Assembly (NCBI RefSeq): GCF_023544445.1
Contig: NZ_JALPVJ010000001.1
Coordinates: 496,001-560,000, forward strand
Direction: 5' to 3'
DNA from: Actinoplanes sp. M2I2
GTDB taxonomy: Bacteria; Actinomycetota; Actinomycetes; Mycobacteriales; Micromonosporaceae
Length of the DNA stretch: 64,000 bases
Numbering within the stretch: position 1 is the stretch's first letter; each line of letters starts with the position of its first letter. The notes beneath the pieces are model-generated. The model saw only the letters and a program-made list of their open reading frames with translations, ran no database searches and had not been told where the DNA came from. Below, in pieces: positions 1-9,579 of this stretch. The position numbers and the translations under genes were made by a program.

Positions 1-1
1 C

Positions 2-202
2 CTCGGGTGCGCGGGCCTGGCCGCCCTGGTCGCCGACGTCGCCGACGAGCTCGGGGTGCCGGTGATCGACGGCGTGGCCGCGGCCACCCTGCTCGTGCAG
101 TCGCTGATCACGCTGGGCCTGCGGACCTCGGCGCGCGGGGAGTACGCCCGGCCGCCCGCCAAGCGCTACACGGGCCTGCTCGGCGGGTTCACGACGAGCT
201 GA
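2..202 (+). CDS. Asp/Glu/hydantoin racemase family protein, C-terminal fragment
   Basis: Only the last 66 codons are in the window; the gene begins before base 1. The visible part opens with an LGCAG motif, followed by a GVPVIDGVAAA stretch and a final LGLRTS segment. This is the arrangement around the second catalytic cysteine of the Asp/Glu racemase and hydantoin racemase superfamily, which racemises amino acids or hydantoins through a two-cysteine mechanism. The Cys of LGCAG would be that second cysteine. Substrate cannot be told from this fragment. Its last 37 bases overlap the end of the convergent diguanylate cyclase gene. Confidence 0.7.
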   Translation, partial: LGCAGLAALVADVADELGVPVIDGVAAATLLVQSLITLGLRTSARGEYARPPAKRYTGLLGGFTTS

Positions 203-1626
203 CGCGGGGTCTTCTCGGCGTACATCTCCAGGTCGGCCGCGGCGAGCAGGGCGTCGGCGTCGGGCTGGAGGAGCCGCCCGGCGGCGGCGACGCCGATGCT
301 CACCCCGATCCGGTACTCGTCGTCGCCCCGGCGCACCGGCTCGGCCACCAGGCGCCGCAGGCGGTCGGCCAGGGCCCGGGCCTGCCGCTCGTCGGGAACG
401 TCGTCCACCAGCACCACGAACTCGTCGCCGCCGAGCCGGGCCACCACGTCGACGGGACGCAGCGCGGCCACCAGCCGGCGGGCGCACTCGACCAGCACGA
501 AGTCGCCCGCCGCATGCCCGTACCGGTCGTTGACCTGCTTGAAGCCGTTGAGGTCGAGGTAGAGCAGCACCGGCCCGAAGTCGTCGTCGCGGGGCCGGGC
601 CAGCGCGTGTTCGAGGCGTGTCAGCAACGCCGGCCGGTTGGCCAGCCCGGTGAGCTGGTCGTGCTCGGCCTGATGCATCAGCACGGCCCGGATCCGCTCC
701 TGCTCGCGGACCAGCGCGACGAACCGGGCCAGGACCAGCCCGCTCAGCAGCACGACCGAGCAGATCAGCGAGAGCCGGCTGAGCAGGCTGTGGAAGCCGC
801 CCAGGCCGGCCGTGATCGGCAGCACCACCAGCGCGATGCCCAGGAACGTCACCCGGGCCGGGTGCAGCCGCTCGTCCCGGACGGCGTGATCGGCGCCCCG
901 CCCGGCGTCGGGATGCATGATCGCGGCCACGAGGAGGCTGTTGCCCAGCAGCAGCAGGCCGTCCAGCCGTTCCGCGTGGGCGTCGTCATAGAGGCCGGGG
1001 GACAGCTCGGGCAGGACCGAGAGGGTGAAGTCCCCGACCAGGGTCACCGCCAGCGCCAGGACCAGATAGGGAGTCGGCCCGCGTTTGGACCCGGGCACCA
1101 GCACCAGGGCCACGACCGCCGCGAACAGCAGCACGTCCCCGAGCGGGTAGAAGGCGGTGGCCAGCACCGCGAGCGACAACCGCTCGTTCTCGACCGCCGG
1201 CAGGATCACGAACTGCCAGCACAGCCAGGCGACCGCGGTGGCCATCGCCAGCGCGTCGAGGACGCCCTCGCTCAGCCGGCCCGGCGCGCGCACCTGGGCG
1301 AGCCGGACCAGCCCGGTGGCCAGCAGCGGATAGCCCGCGATCCAGAGCGCGTCACAGACCGACACATCGCCCAGCTCGGTCAGCCGGCTGAGGATCTCGT
1401 AGAGCACGTCGCCGGCCAGCCACACCGACAGCGCCGCCGCGATCAGGGCGTACCCGGAACGCGCCGGACCCCGCATTGCCCGCCACCTCGTCCAGGCCAG
1501 GGCGACCAGAATCGTGAAGACGATCTGGTACGACCACTGCGCCGCCGCGCTGCCCGGCCGGAGCGCGGAGACGAGACCCGCGGCCGTGGCCAGGGCCGGC
1601 GCCAGGAACAGGGGGACGCGTCGCAC
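166..1626 (-). CDS. membrane-anchored diguanylate cyclase (GGDEF domain)
   Basis: Protein of about 486 residues. The N-terminal 300 residues are a run of hydrophobic segments, so it is a multi-pass membrane sensor. The C-terminal domain carries the active-site GGDEF motif (about residues 399-403), preceded five residues earlier by an RPVD sequence that fits the RxxD inhibitory site for product feedback. It should make cyclic di-GMP from two GTP at the membrane. No EAL domain is present. I chose the GTG at 1626 because AGGGAG lies just upstream and the hydrophobic region begins a few residues later; an in-frame ATG at 1686 would overlap the upstream MBL gene by 22 bases with no ribosome site. 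The signal sensed is unknown. Confidence 0.85.
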   Translation of the reverse strand: MRRVPLFLAPALATAAGLVSALRPGSAAAQWSYQIVFTILVALAWTRWRAMRGPARSGYALIAAALSVWLAGDVLYEILSRLTELGDVSVCDALWIAGYPLLATGLVRLAQVRAPGRLSEGVLDALAMATAVAWLCWQFVILPAVENERLSLAVLATAFYPLGDVLLFAAVVALVLVPGSKRGPTPYLVLALAVTLVGDFTLSVLPELSPGLYDDAHAERLDGLLLLGNSLLVAAIMHPDAGRGADHAVRDERLHPARVTFLGIALVVLPITAGLGGFHSLLSRLSLICSVVLLSGLVLARFVALVREQERIRAVLMHQAEHDQLTGLANRPALLTRLEHALARPRDDDFGPVLLYLDLNGFKQVNDRYGHAAGDFVLVECARRLVAALRPVDVVARLGGDEFVVLVDDVPDERQARALADRLRRLVAEPVRRGDDEYRIGVSIGVAAAGRLLQPDADALLAAADLEMYAEKTPRQLVVNPPSRPV

Positions 1627-1664
1627 ATCTCCCTGATCGGCCCGATCCGGCCGTCGGTGAGCGG

Positions 1665-2312
1665 CTACCAGCCCCGGTCGCGCCATTCGGCCAGGTGCGG
1701 GCGCTCCCGGCCGAGGGTGGAGTCGTTGCCGTGGCCGGGGTAGAACCAGGTGTCGTCGGGCAGCCGGTTGAACAGCTTCAGCTCGACGTCGTCGAGCAGC
1801 GTCCGGAAGTTGTCCTTGTTGCCGCGGGTGTTGCCGACCCCGCCCGGGAAGAGGCTGTCCCCGGTGAAGAGGTGGGCGGTGCCCCGCGGGTCCTGGAAGA
1901 GCAGGGCGATCGACCCGGGCGTGTGGCCGACCAGGTGGATCACCTCGAGGGCGTGCTCACCCACCGCGACCAGGGCGCCCTCGCGCAGCGTGCCGGTGAC
2001 GACCGGGATCTCGGCGGCGTCGTCGGCATGGGCCAGCGAGGCGGCGCCGGTCGCCTCGACCACCTCGGCCAGCGCCTGCCAGTGGTCGCCGTGCCGGTGG
2101 GTCGTCACCACCGTCTCCAGCCCGGCCTCGCCGGCCAGGTCGATCAGCGTCCGGGCGTCGTTCGCCGCGTCGATCAGGATCTGCTCGTCACCGCTGCGCA
2201 GCAGGTAGGCGTTGTTGTCCATCTCGCCGACCGACACCTTGACGATCGTCAGGCTGCCCAGGTCGCGAACGGCCGGCTGCCCGCCGCGGGTCACTTCTCC
2301 GGTATAGGTCAT
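1665..2312 (-). CDS. MBL-fold metallohydrolase (glyoxalase II-like)
   Basis: A 215-residue metallo-beta-lactamase-fold hydrolase. The metal-binding signature reads THRHGDHW, giving the HxHxDH ligands, followed by VGHTPGS and FTGDSLF (third histidine and bridging aspartate) and a final YPGHG. The family hydrolyses thioesters such as S-lactoylglutathione analogues; actinobacteria use mycothiol or bacillithiol conjugates, so the exact substrate is open. The ATG at 2312 is preferred over one at 2339 because GAGGAG lies seven bases before it. It sits between the diguanylate cyclase and a DinB-like protein on the same strand. Confidence 0.85.
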   Translation of the reverse strand: MTYTGEVTRGGQPAVRDLGSLTIVKVSVGEMDNNAYLLRSGDEQILIDAANDARTLIDLAGEAGLETVVTTHRHGDHWQALAEVVEATGAASLAHADDAAEIPVVTGTLREGALVAVGEHALEVIHLVGHTPGSIALLFQDPRGTAHLFTGDSLFPGGVGNTRGNKDNFRTLLDDVELKLFNRLPDDTWFYPGHGNDSTLGRERPHLAEWRDRGW

Positions 2313-2329
2313 GTGCTCGCTCCTCGAGG

Positions 2330-3034
2330 TCACCGCCACCTCGCCGGTGTCGGGAGTACGCCGTCCGGCGACACGGTCAGGTCGGCGCCGTCGGCCCGGC
2401 CCGCGAGCCAGGCCGCGATCGATCTGGTCGGTCCGCCGACGACCGGCGGCCGGGGCTCGGCCCCGATGGTCAGCGCGTGCTCGATGCCGTACGGCCGCAG
2501 CTGCACCGCCGGCCAGTCGGCGCCCGCCCCGGCGACGATCTCGCGCAGCAGGCGCAGCGCGAAGGCGTCGGACCAGTCACCCGCCGTGTAGCCGAGCCCG
2601 AGGTCGACGTGGTGCACGGTCACCTCGCGCAGCCGCGCCCACGGCACCGCCGCGGCCGACTGCTCCAGCGGGGGCAGGAAGAACGCCCAGGCCGCGGCCG
2701 GCATGGCCGCCGCGGCGTCGGCGAAACGCTCGTGCGAGGCGCGGATGTCCTCGATCTGCTCGCGCAGCGGGCGGTCCGCGCCCTCCTGCAGGCCGGCCTC
2801 GCGCGCGTCGGGGGACGCGTACGGCGGGGTCTCGACCCCGGTGCGAGCCCAGGTCAGCAGGTTGGTCATCGCGTCGGCGTTGCGGGCCACATGGGTGAGC
2901 ACATGCCCGACGGTCCACCCGGGCAGCCGCGACGGCGAACCCACCGCCGCCGGTTCCAGGTCGGCCACCGTCCGCAGCAGGTCGTCGGTCGCCCGGTCGA
3001 CATCCGTCAACAAGACCAGCGGATCCATCGTCAT
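2330..3034 (-). CDS. maleylpyruvate isomerase family / DinB-like mycothiol-dependent protein
   Basis: About 234 residues. The first half has the MDMPI_N/DinB-like helical bundle pattern: a conserved LPGWTVGHVLTHVARNAD stretch containing the first metal-ligand histidine, and a VTVHHVDLGLGY segment with the HxxxD-type ligands. Family members bind a divalent metal and often use mycothiol as a thiol cofactor, as in mycothiol-dependent maleylpyruvate isomerase. The true substrate is unknown. Start is uncertain: ATGs at 3034 and 3028 lie within a 53-bp sequence that is duplicated upstream, and neither has a good ribosome site. Confidence 0.75.
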   Translation of the reverse strand: MTMDPLVLLTDVDRATDDLLRTVADLEPAAVGSPSRLPGWTVGHVLTHVARNADAMTNLLTWARTGVETPPYASPDAREAGLQEGADRPLREQIEDIRASHERFADAAAAMPAAAWAFFLPPLEQSAAAVPWARLREVTVHHVDLGLGYTAGDWSDAFALRLLREIVAGAGADWPAVQLRPYGIEHALTIGAEPRPPVVGGPTRSIAAWLAGRADGADLTVSPDGVLPTPARWR

Positions 3035-3141
3035 GACGGACTGCACCGAGCGCAGCGAGGGCCGGGACGGCATGACAACTGAAATTCAGTCATGACGGAC
3101 TGCACCGAGCGCAGCGAGGGCCGGGACGGCATGACAACTGA
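3030..3141. repeat. 53-bp direct repeat covering the start of the DinB-like gene
   Basis: Bases 3030-3082 and 3089-3141 are identical 53-bp copies, period 59. Each copy contains the GTCATGAC start region of the minus-strand gene, and the 6-bp spacer forms ACTGA-AAT-TCAGT with its flanks. The duplication places a second copy of the start codon and leader upstream of the gene, so it may affect initiation. Confidence 0.9.
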
Positions 3142-3338
3142 GATGGCGTCACGCCTTGAACCCTAGTGGAACGGAAATCGCTTTCGCTGGGGTAGCCGCG
3201 TCCGTACCGTCTGTGCTGACGCGTCGGTCAGATTCGCGGAGGAGGTGGGGAGCGTGCTGTTCGTTCTGGCGTCCCTTCACCCGGAGGCATCCGCCTGACC
3301 CGCGGGTCCGGCGTCCTCCCTTCCCGAAACGGGTTCCC

Positions 3339-4376
3339 ATGTCGCACGATCTGTCCCAGCTGGGCTGGGACGAGTCCCTCGCATCCGCATACCGTCCCTT
3401 CGACCGCTCCGACACCTCCGCCGGCCGCGTGCTGCGGGCCGACCGCGGCGTCTGCACCGTGTTCGGCGCGACCGGCGTCGGCCGCGCCAGTCTGGGCGGC
3501 GCCGTGCTGCTCACGGCCGCGAAAGACCCGGCCCGGCTGCCCTGCGCCGGCGACTGGGTGGTGCAGCGGCACTGGCCCGACCGGCGGATCACGGTCGAGG
3601 CGGTCCTGCCCCGGCGGACCTGTCTGATCCGCCGCACCTCCGACAAGGACAGCACCGGCCAGGTCCTCGCCGCGAACATGGACACGGTCGCCGTCGTCGA
3701 GCCGATCCACCCCGAGCCCGACGACGCGCGCATCGAGCGCCTGCTCGCCCTGGCCTGGGAGTCCGGCGCCCGGCCGCTGCTGGTGCTGACCAAGGCCGAC
3801 ACGTCGGCCGATCCCGAGGCGATCACCCGGCAGGTGGCCGAGATCGCGCCGGGTGTGCCGGTGGTCGCGGTGAGCGCGCGGCTGGCGCTGGGCGTCGAGC
3901 AACTGCGGTCGTACGCGGGGAAGGGCCGCACCCTGGCGCTGCTCGGTCGTTCCGGCGCCGGCAAGTCGACGCTGGTCAACGCGCTGGCCGGCACGCCGGT
4001 GATGCCGGTCCAGCAGATCCGCGAGGGGGACGGCAAGGGCCGGCACACCACGGCGTACCGGAATCTGGTCCTGCTGGCCGGCGGCGGCGCCGTGCTGGAC
4101 ACGCCGGGCATCCGCGGGGTCGGTCTGCTCGACACCGCGCAGGGGCTCAGCCGGGCCTTCGCCGACATCACCGCGCTGGCCGGGGGGTGCCGCTTCGACG
4201 ACTGCCGGCACGACGCGGAGCCGGGCTGCGCGGTGACGCTCGCGGTCGCCGACGGCTCGCTCGCGCCCCGGCGGCTGGCCAGCTGGTCCCGGCTGCGGCA
4301 CGAGATCGAGGTCGAGTCGGCCCGGCAGACGGCCCGGCTGGCCGGGGCGGCCGGGCACCGCCGCAGGCGTTCCTGA
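3339..4376 (+). CDS. rsgA: ribosome small subunit-dependent GTPase A
   Basis: A 345-residue circularly permuted GTPase that matures the 30S ribosomal subunit. An N-terminal OB-fold region is followed by the G domain in permuted order: G4 TKAD (about 151-154), then G1 GRSGAGKST (203-211), then G3 DTPG (254-257). The C-terminal zinc site is intact, with Cys284, Cys289, His291 and Cys297. The ATG at 3339 is chosen because the sequence upstream in frame is arginine-rich and unlike the family; no strong ribosome site is seen, and a CCCG-AAA-CGGG hairpin ends a few bases before the ATG. The stop codon is part of an inverted repeat before the next gene. Confidence 0.93.
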   Translation: MSHDLSQLGWDESLASAYRPFDRSDTSAGRVLRADRGVCTVFGATGVGRASLGGAVLLTAAKDPARLPCAGDWVVQRHWPDRRITVEAVLPRRTCLIRRTSDKDSTGQVLAANMDTVAVVEPIHPEPDDARIERLLALAWESGARPLLVLTKADTSADPEAITRQVAEIAPGVPVVAVSARLALGVEQLRSYAGKGRTLALLGRSGAGKSTLVNALAGTPVMPVQQIREGDGKGRHTTAYRNLVLLAGGGAVLDTPGIRGVGLLDTAQGLSRAFADITALAGGCRFDDCRHDAEPGCAVTLAVADGSLAPRRLASWSRLRHEIEVESARQTARLAGAAGHRRRRS

Positions 4377-4391
4377 CAGACCGCTCTGTCA
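4374..4391. promoter_or_regulatory. 7-bp inverted repeat before the membrane protein gene
   Basis: TGACAGA-CCGC-TCTGTCA is a perfect 7-bp inverted repeat. Its left arm includes the rsgA stop codon, and the downstream GTG start is 11 bases away. A CACAAT hexamer at 4390-4395 could be a -10 element giving a leaderless transcript, so the palindrome would overlap the promoter core as an operator. It could instead be a short hairpin ending rsgA. Confidence 0.45.
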
Positions 4392-4401
4392 CAATGCTCC
4401 G

Positions 4402-6192
4402 GTGCGTGCGGTGGAGGAAGTCGTCGAGAGCGCCGGTCCGCGGCCCGAGACGCCCGCTCCCCGGCGCTCCCGGGTCGATCTCTGGGCCGGGCTGTGTTAC
4501 GCGGCTCTCGCCCTGCTGGTGACGATCCGGTTGTGGCGCGACCCGAACGGCCGGGTGCTGGCCACCAACGACGACGACCACGGCGTCTTCCTGTTCATGC
4601 TGGCCCACGGCGAGCGGGTGCTGTTCCACGGGGCCAACCCGTTCTTCAGCGACCGGCTCAACGTGCCCGACGGCGTCAACATGATGGCCAACACGTCGGT
4701 GTTGGCCCTGAGCCTGCCGCTGGCCCCGGTCACGCACTGGTTCGGGCCCGGGTTCTCGGTCGCGCTGCTGATCACGCTCGGCCTGGCCGGCACGGCCTTC
4801 GCCTGGTATTGGGTGCTTTCCCGCCACCTGGTGACGAGCCGGGTCGCGGCCTGGATCGGCGGGCTGTGGTGCGGCTTCGCGCCGACCATGGTCTCGCACG
4901 CCAACGGGCATGTGAACTTCGTCAGCCAGTGGGTGCTGCCGTTCATCGTCTGGCAGGCGCTGCGGCTGCGCGAGCCCGGCCGGCACTGGTGCGGCGGGGT
5001 CGTCCTCGGCCTGCTGATCGTCGTGCAGGTGTTCATCAACGAGGAAAGCCTGCTGTTCACCGCGCTCGCCCTCGGGGTCTTCGTCGTTGCGTACGCGCTG
5101 ATGGCCCCGGCCCGCGCCAGGTCCGAGGCACGGCACCTGCTGGCCGGTCTCGGGGTGGCGGTCGGTGTCTCGGGCGCCCTGCTGGCGTACCCGCTGTGGT
5201 ATCAGTTCTTCGCCCCGGGCAACTACCACGGCCAGCCGTTCGCTCCCGACGAGTACGCGACCGACCTGGCCTCGCTGGTCGGCTTCGCCCGGCAGTCGGT
5301 GGCCGGCAACGCCGAGCTCACCCGGCAGATGAGCGTGAGTGGCACCGAGGACAACATGTTCTTCGGCCCGGTCGGCTTCGTGCTGGTGGTCGCGTCGGTG
5401 GTCGTGCTGTGGCGCTCGGTCGCGGCCCGGGCCCTGGCCATCTCCGCGCTGGTGCTGCTGATCGCGTCGATGGGGCCCCACCTGGTGGTTCTCGGCCACG
5501 ACACGGGCGTCCCGCTGCCGTTCGGGCTGATCAGCCACGTGCCGATCATCGACCTGGTCAGCGTGACCCGGTTCGCGATGGTGCCGGCGACGATCGCCGG
5601 TGTGCTGCTCGCCCTGGCGACCGACCGGCTGCCCACCTTCACGACCCGCGGACGGCGGCTCTGGCTGGTGGGGCTGGTGCTGGCCCTGGTGCCGCTGTTC
5701 CCCAAGCCGTTGCCGATCGTCGAGGGCGACCCGCTGCCGCCGTTCCTGACCCAGGGCACCTGGCGGCAGTACGTGACCGGCGACCGCAGCCTGGTGACCG
5801 TGCCGTTGCCCGAGGTGACATCGGGGCGCACGGGCATGCGGTGGGCGGCGCTGTCCGGGCTCGACTTCCGGGTGCCCCGCGGCTACTTCATGGGGCCGGT
5901 CAACCCGCCGCTCGACGACACCGGCTCGTGGAACGCGCCGCGCCGGTTCACCTCCGACCTGCTGTGGCAGGTACGCGAGTACGGCCGGCGCCCGCAACTG
6001 ACCGACAGCGACAAGGCCCGCATCACCGAGGATCTGATCTTCTGGCGGGCCGCCGTGGTGGTCCTGGTCCCGGGCAGCCGCAACGAGGGGCCTTTGCTCG
6101 ACACCGTCACCGCCGCGCTGGGGCCGCCTCAGCAGGTGGGCGGCGTGCGGCTGTGGGACGTACGCTTCTTGCCGGTTCCCCCGGAGGAGTGA
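4402..6192 (+). CDS. large multi-pass membrane protein, GT-C glycosyltransferase-like
   Basis: 596 residues with about a dozen hydrophobic segments spread over residues 30-430 and a C-terminal soluble part of about 150 residues. An acidic TNDDDHG stretch follows the first membrane segment, in the place where GT-C fold, lipid-linked sugar glycosyltransferases keep their catalytic Asp/Glu; a tryptophan- and histidine-containing loop follows. That suggests transfer of a sugar from a polyprenyl carrier on the outer face of the membrane, but the acceptor is unknown and no closer family was recognised. Starts at a GTG with a possible -10 (CACAAT) seven bases upstream and no ribosome site, so probably leaderless. 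Confidence 0.7.
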   Translation: MRAVEEVVESAGPRPETPAPRRSRVDLWAGLCYAALALLVTIRLWRDPNGRVLATNDDDHGVFLFMLAHGERVLFHGANPFFSDRLNVPDGVNMMANTSVLALSLPLAPVTHWFGPGFSVALLITLGLAGTAFAWYWVLSRHLVTSRVAAWIGGLWCGFAPTMVSHANGHVNFVSQWVLPFIVWQALRLREPGRHWCGGVVLGLLIVVQVFINEESLLFTALALGVFVVAYALMAPARARSEARHLLAGLGVAVGVSGALLAYPLWYQFFAPGNYHGQPFAPDEYATDLASLVGFARQSVAGNAELTRQMSVSGTEDNMFFGPVGFVLVVASVVVLWRSVAARALAISALVLLIASMGPHLVVLGHDTGVPLPFGLISHVPIIDLVSVTRFAMVPATIAGVLLALATDRLPTFTTRGRRLWLVGLVLALVPLFPKPLPIVEGDPLPPFLTQGTWRQYVTGDRSLVTVPLPEVTSGRTGMRWAALSGLDFRVPRGYFMGPVNPPLDDTGSWNAPRRFTSDLLWQVREYGRRPQLTDSDKARITEDLIFWRAAVVVLVPGSRNEGPLLDTVTAALGPPQQVGGVRLWDVRFLPVPPEE

Positions 6193-6347
6193 GTTCGGGC
6201 CGGTCGCCCACGACCACCCGAAAGCGGCGTTCAGGCCTTCCGAGCAGCGGGAATTAGCGCGATGTGACAAGCGCTGCACCTGGACGGCGCGGTCGGCGGC
6301 GAAACTTGTCGTACCCCATGGCTAGAGTGGCCGCGGCTCTGCTCTTT

Positions 6348-6363
6348 TCAAACACCTGTACGG
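6348..6363. promoter_or_regulatory. candidate LexA (SOS) box upstream of uvrA
   Basis: TCAAACACCTGTACGG matches 12 of 16 positions of the actinobacterial SOS palindrome form TCGAACACATGTTCGA. It ends 13 bases before the uvrA start codon. LexA control of uvrA is known in many bacteria, so the position is sensible, but the two half-sites are imperfect. Confidence 0.45.
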
Positions 6364-6375
6364 AGAGGCTGGCTG

Positions 6376-9336
6376 GTGGCCGACCGTTTGACTATTCGAG
6401 GCGCGCGCGAGCACAACCTGCGCGACGTCAGCTTGGACCTGCCCCGCGACGCCCTGATCGTGTTCACCGGTCTGTCCGGCTCCGGCAAGTCCAGCCTCGC
6501 GTTCGACACGATCTTCGCCGAGGGGCAGCGGCGCTACGTCGAGTCCCTGTCGTCCTACGCGCGGCAGTTCCTCGGGCAGATGGACAAGCCCGACGTCGAC
6601 TTCATCGAGGGCCTGTCCCCGGCGGTGTCGATCGACCAGAAATCGACCTCGCGCAACCCGCGCTCGACGGTCGGCACCATCACCGAGGTCTACGACTATC
6701 TGCGTCTGCTCTTCGCCCGCACCGGCATCCCGCACTGCCCGGTCTGCGGTGAGCGGATCAGCAAGCAGACCCCGCAGCAGATCGTCGACCGGGTCCTGGC
6801 CATGGACGAGGGCACCCGGTTCATGGTCCTGGCCCCGGTGATCCGCGGCCGCAAGGGGGAGTACGTCGACCTGTTCGCCGAGCTGCAGGCCAAGGGCTAT
6901 GCGCGGGCGAGGGTCGACGGCGTGGTCCACCCGCTGACCGAGCCGCCGAAGCTCAAGAAGCAGGAGAAGCACACCATCGAGGTGGTGGTCGACCGGCTCA
7001 GCGTCAAGGCGGGCAGCAAGCAGCGGCTCACCGACTCGATCGAGTCGGCGCTCGGCCTGGCCGGCGGCATCGTGCTGCTCGACTTCGTCGACCTGCCCGA
7101 GGACGACCCGCAGCGTGAGCGCCGCTTCTCCGAGCACCTGGCCTGCCCGAACGATCACCCGCTGGCGATCGAGGACCTCGAACCCCGGGTCTTCTCGTTC
7201 AACGCGCCCTACGGCGCATGCCCGGAGTGCACCGGCCTGGGCACCAAGAAAGAGGTCGACCCCGAGCTGATCATCCCGGACGAGGAACGCAGCATCCGCG
7301 ACGGTGCGATCCAGCCCTGGGCCGGCGGCCAGACCCAGGAATACTTCCTGCGCCTGCTCGAGGCGCTGGCCAAGTCCGAGAAGTTCAGCATCGACACCCC
7401 GTGGCGCCAGCTCTCCTCCCGCGTGCAGAAAACGATCCTGCACGGCGCCGAAGACCAGGTCCACGTCCGCTACCGCAACAAGTACGGCCGTGAGCGCTCC
7501 TACTACACCGGCTTCGAGGGCGTGGTGCAGTGGATCGAGCGGCGGCACAACGACACCGAGAGCGAGTGGTCCCGCGACAAGTACGAGGGATACATGCGCG
7601 ACGTGCCCTGCCCGGTCTGCGGCGGCACGCGGCTCAAGCCCGAGGTGCTCGCGGTGACGATCGCCGGCAAGAGCATCGCCGAGGTCTGCAACCTGTCGAT
7701 CGGTGACTGCGCCGAGCTGCTGGCGAGCATCGCGCTCGACGACCGGCAGAAGATGATCGCCGAGCGGGTGCTCAAGGAGATCAACGCCCGGCTGCAGTTC
7801 CTGGTCGACGTGGGCCTCGACTACTTGTCCCTCGACCGCGGCGCCGGCACGCTGTCGGGCGGCGAGGCCCAGCGCATCCGGCTCGCCACCCAGATCGGCT
7901 CGGGCCTGGTGGGCGTGCTCTACGTGCTCGACGAGCCGTCGATCGGCCTGCACCAGCGCGACAACCACCGGCTCATCGAGACGCTGGTGCGGCTGCGCGA
8001 CCTGGGCAACACGCTGATCGTGGTCGAGCACGACGAGGACACGATCCGCACCGCCGACTGGATCGTCGACATCGGCCCCGGCGCCGGTGAGCACGGCGGT
8101 CACATCGTGCACAGCGGCTCGGTCGAGGGCCTGCTGAAGAACAAGAAGTCCCCGACCGGCGCCTACCTGTCGGGCCGCAAGTCGATCCCGACCCCGGCCG
8201 GCCGCCGCCCGCAGACCCCGGGCCGCGAGCTGATCGTGCAGGGCGCCCGCGAGCACAACCTGCGCGGCCTGACCGTCGGCTTCCCGCTCGGACAGTTCAT
8301 CGCCGTCACCGGGGTGAGCGGGTCGGGCAAGTCGACGCTGGTCAACGACATCCTCTACACGGTGCTGGCCAACCAGATCAACGGCGCCCGCATGGTGCCC
8401 GGCCGGCACACCCGCATCTCCGGTCTGGAAAATGTGGACAAGGTCGTCGGCGTCGACCAGTCGCCGATCGGCCGCACCCCGCGGTCCAACCCGGCGACGT
8501 ACACGGGTGTCTTCGACAACATCCGCAAGCTGTTCGCCGAGACGACCGAGGCCAAGGTGCGCGGCTACGGCCCGGGCCGGTTCTCGTTCAACGTCAAGGG
8601 TGGCCGCTGCGAGAACTGCGCGGGCGACGGCACGATCAAGATCGAGATGAACTTCCTGCCCGACGTCTACGTCCCCTGCGAGGTGTGCAAGGGCGCCCGG
8701 TACAACCGCGAGACGCTCGAGGTGCACTACAAGGGCAAGACGATCTCCGAGGTGCTGGAGATGCCGATCGAGGAGGCGGCCACCTTCTTCGAGCCCATCA
8801 CGTCGATCCACCGCCACCTCAAGACCCTGGTCGACGTCGGCCTCGGCTACGTGCGGCTCGGCCAGCCCGCGCCGACCCTGTCCGGCGGCGAGGCCCAGCG
8901 CGTCAAGCTGGCGTCCGAGCTGCAGAAGAGGTCGACCGGCCGCACGGTCTACGTGCTCGACGAGCCGACCACCGGCCTGCACTTCGAAGACATCCGCAAG
9001 CTGCTGCTGGTGCTCAACGGCCTGGTCGACAAGGGCAACACCGTGATCACGATCGAGCACAACCTCGACGTCATCAAGACGGCCGACTGGCTGATCGACA
9101 TGGGTCCCGAGGGCGGCAGCAAGGGTGGGCTGGTGCTGGCCACCGGCACGCCCGAGGAGCTCGCCGAGGTGCCCGAGAGCCACACGGGCCAGTTCCTGCG
9201 GCACGTGCTGGGTCTCGAGGGCGAGGCCGGGGGAGCGTCGGCCGCGACGGCCCGCGCGGCCAAGGCCAACGGCAGCGCGGCCAAGGCGGCCCCCAAGGCC
9301 CGGGCCACGCGGTCGCGGGCCAAGGCCACCGTCTGA
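6376..9336 (+). CDS. uvrA: excinuclease ABC subunit A
   Basis: 986-residue UvrA, the damage-recognition ATPase of nucleotide excision repair, working as a dimer with UvrB. Two ABC-type nucleotide-binding modules are visible: first Walker [10 protein letters not shown] (32-40) with ABC signature LSGGEAQR near 493, second Walker [10 protein letters not shown] (from 646) with LSGGEAQR near 835. Zinc-binding CxxC pairs (CPVCG, CPEC, CPVCGG, CENC, CEVC) are all present. The last 50 residues are an Ala/Lys-rich tail not needed for the core. The GTG start follows GGAGAGG. A strong hairpin lies just after the stop. Gene length is normal for the family. Confidence 0.98.
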   Translation: MADRLTIRGAREHNLRDVSLDLPRDALIVFTGLSGSGKSSLAFDTIFAEGQRRYVESLSSYARQFLGQMDKPDVDFIEGLSPAVSIDQKSTSRNPRSTVGTITEVYDYLRLLFARTGIPHCPVCGERISKQTPQQIVDRVLAMDEGTRFMVLAPVIRGRKGEYVDLFAELQAKGYARARVDGVVHPLTEPPKLKKQEKHTIEVVVDRLSVKAGSKQRLTDSIESALGLAGGIVLLDFVDLPEDDPQRERRFSEHLACPNDHPLAIEDLEPRVFSFNAPYGACPECTGLGTKKEVDPELIIPDEERSIRDGAIQPWAGGQTQEYFLRLLEALAKSEKFSIDTPWRQLSSRVQKTILHGAEDQVHVRYRNKYGRERSYYTGFEGVVQWIERRHNDTESEWSRDKYEGYMRDVPCPVCGGTRLKPEVLAVTIAGKSIAEVCNLSIGDCAELLASIALDDRQKMIAERVLKEINARLQFLVDVGLDYLSLDRGAGTLSGGEAQRIRLATQIGSGLVGVLYVLDEPSIGLHQRDNHRLIETLVRLRDLGNTLIVVEHDEDTIRTADWIVDIGPGAGEHGGHIVHSGSVEGLLKNKKSPTGAYLSGRKSIPTPAGRRPQTPGRELIVQGAREHNLRGLTVGFPLGQFIAVTGVSGSGKSTLVNDILYTVLANQINGARMVPGRHTRISGLENVDKVVGVDQSPIGRTPRSNPATYTGVFDNIRKLFAETTEAKVRGYGPGRFSFNVKGGRCENCAGDGTIKIEMNFLPDVYVPCEVCKGARYNRETLEVHYKGKTISEVLEMPIEEAATFFEPITSIHRHLKTLVDVGLGYVRLGQPAPTLSGGEAQRVKLASELQKRSTGRTVYVLDEPTTGLHFEDIRKLLLVLNGLVDKGNTVITIEHNLDVIKTADWLIDMGPEGGSKGGLVLATGTPEELAEVPESHTGQFLRHVLGLEGEAGGASAATARAAKANGSAAKAAPKARATRSRAKATV

Positions 9337-9378
9337 GGTCGCTCACTCTTCAGCAACATCACAGGTGACCCATAGCTA

Positions 9379-9416
9379 CGACACCCGGTCGAGGCCATAG
9401 CCTCGACCGGGTGTCG
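9379..9416 (+). terminator. strong hairpin terminator after uvrA
   Basis: A perfect 16-bp stem (9379-9394 with 9401-9416) closed by a 6-base loop, 42 bases after the uvrA stop. No U-tract follows, which is common for actinobacterial terminators. Confidence 0.8.
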
Positions 9417-9579
9417 CTGTACGGTCTGCGGGTGGGATGAACGCCCGCAAAACGGGAGGGATCGCCGCATCCGGCGGCGGATAATTTCGCGGTACGCCTG
9501 AACCCGGCAAGCCGCGGCAGCGTATGTAGAGGCGACGCCGTGTGACCACTCACGCGGACCAGGCACTGGAGGGCAACCG

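Noticed and set aside
4168-6279. A 703-codon antisense frame over the membrane protein gene
   Set aside because: Its His/Arg/Gln-rich sequence is the reverse of hydrophobic codons; the plus-strand protein has clear membrane spans.
6322-9204. A 960-codon open frame antisense to uvrA
   Set aside because: Caused by high G+C at third positions; rich in Arg, Gly, Ala and Asp/Val, no motif, and uvrA on the other strand is unmistakable.
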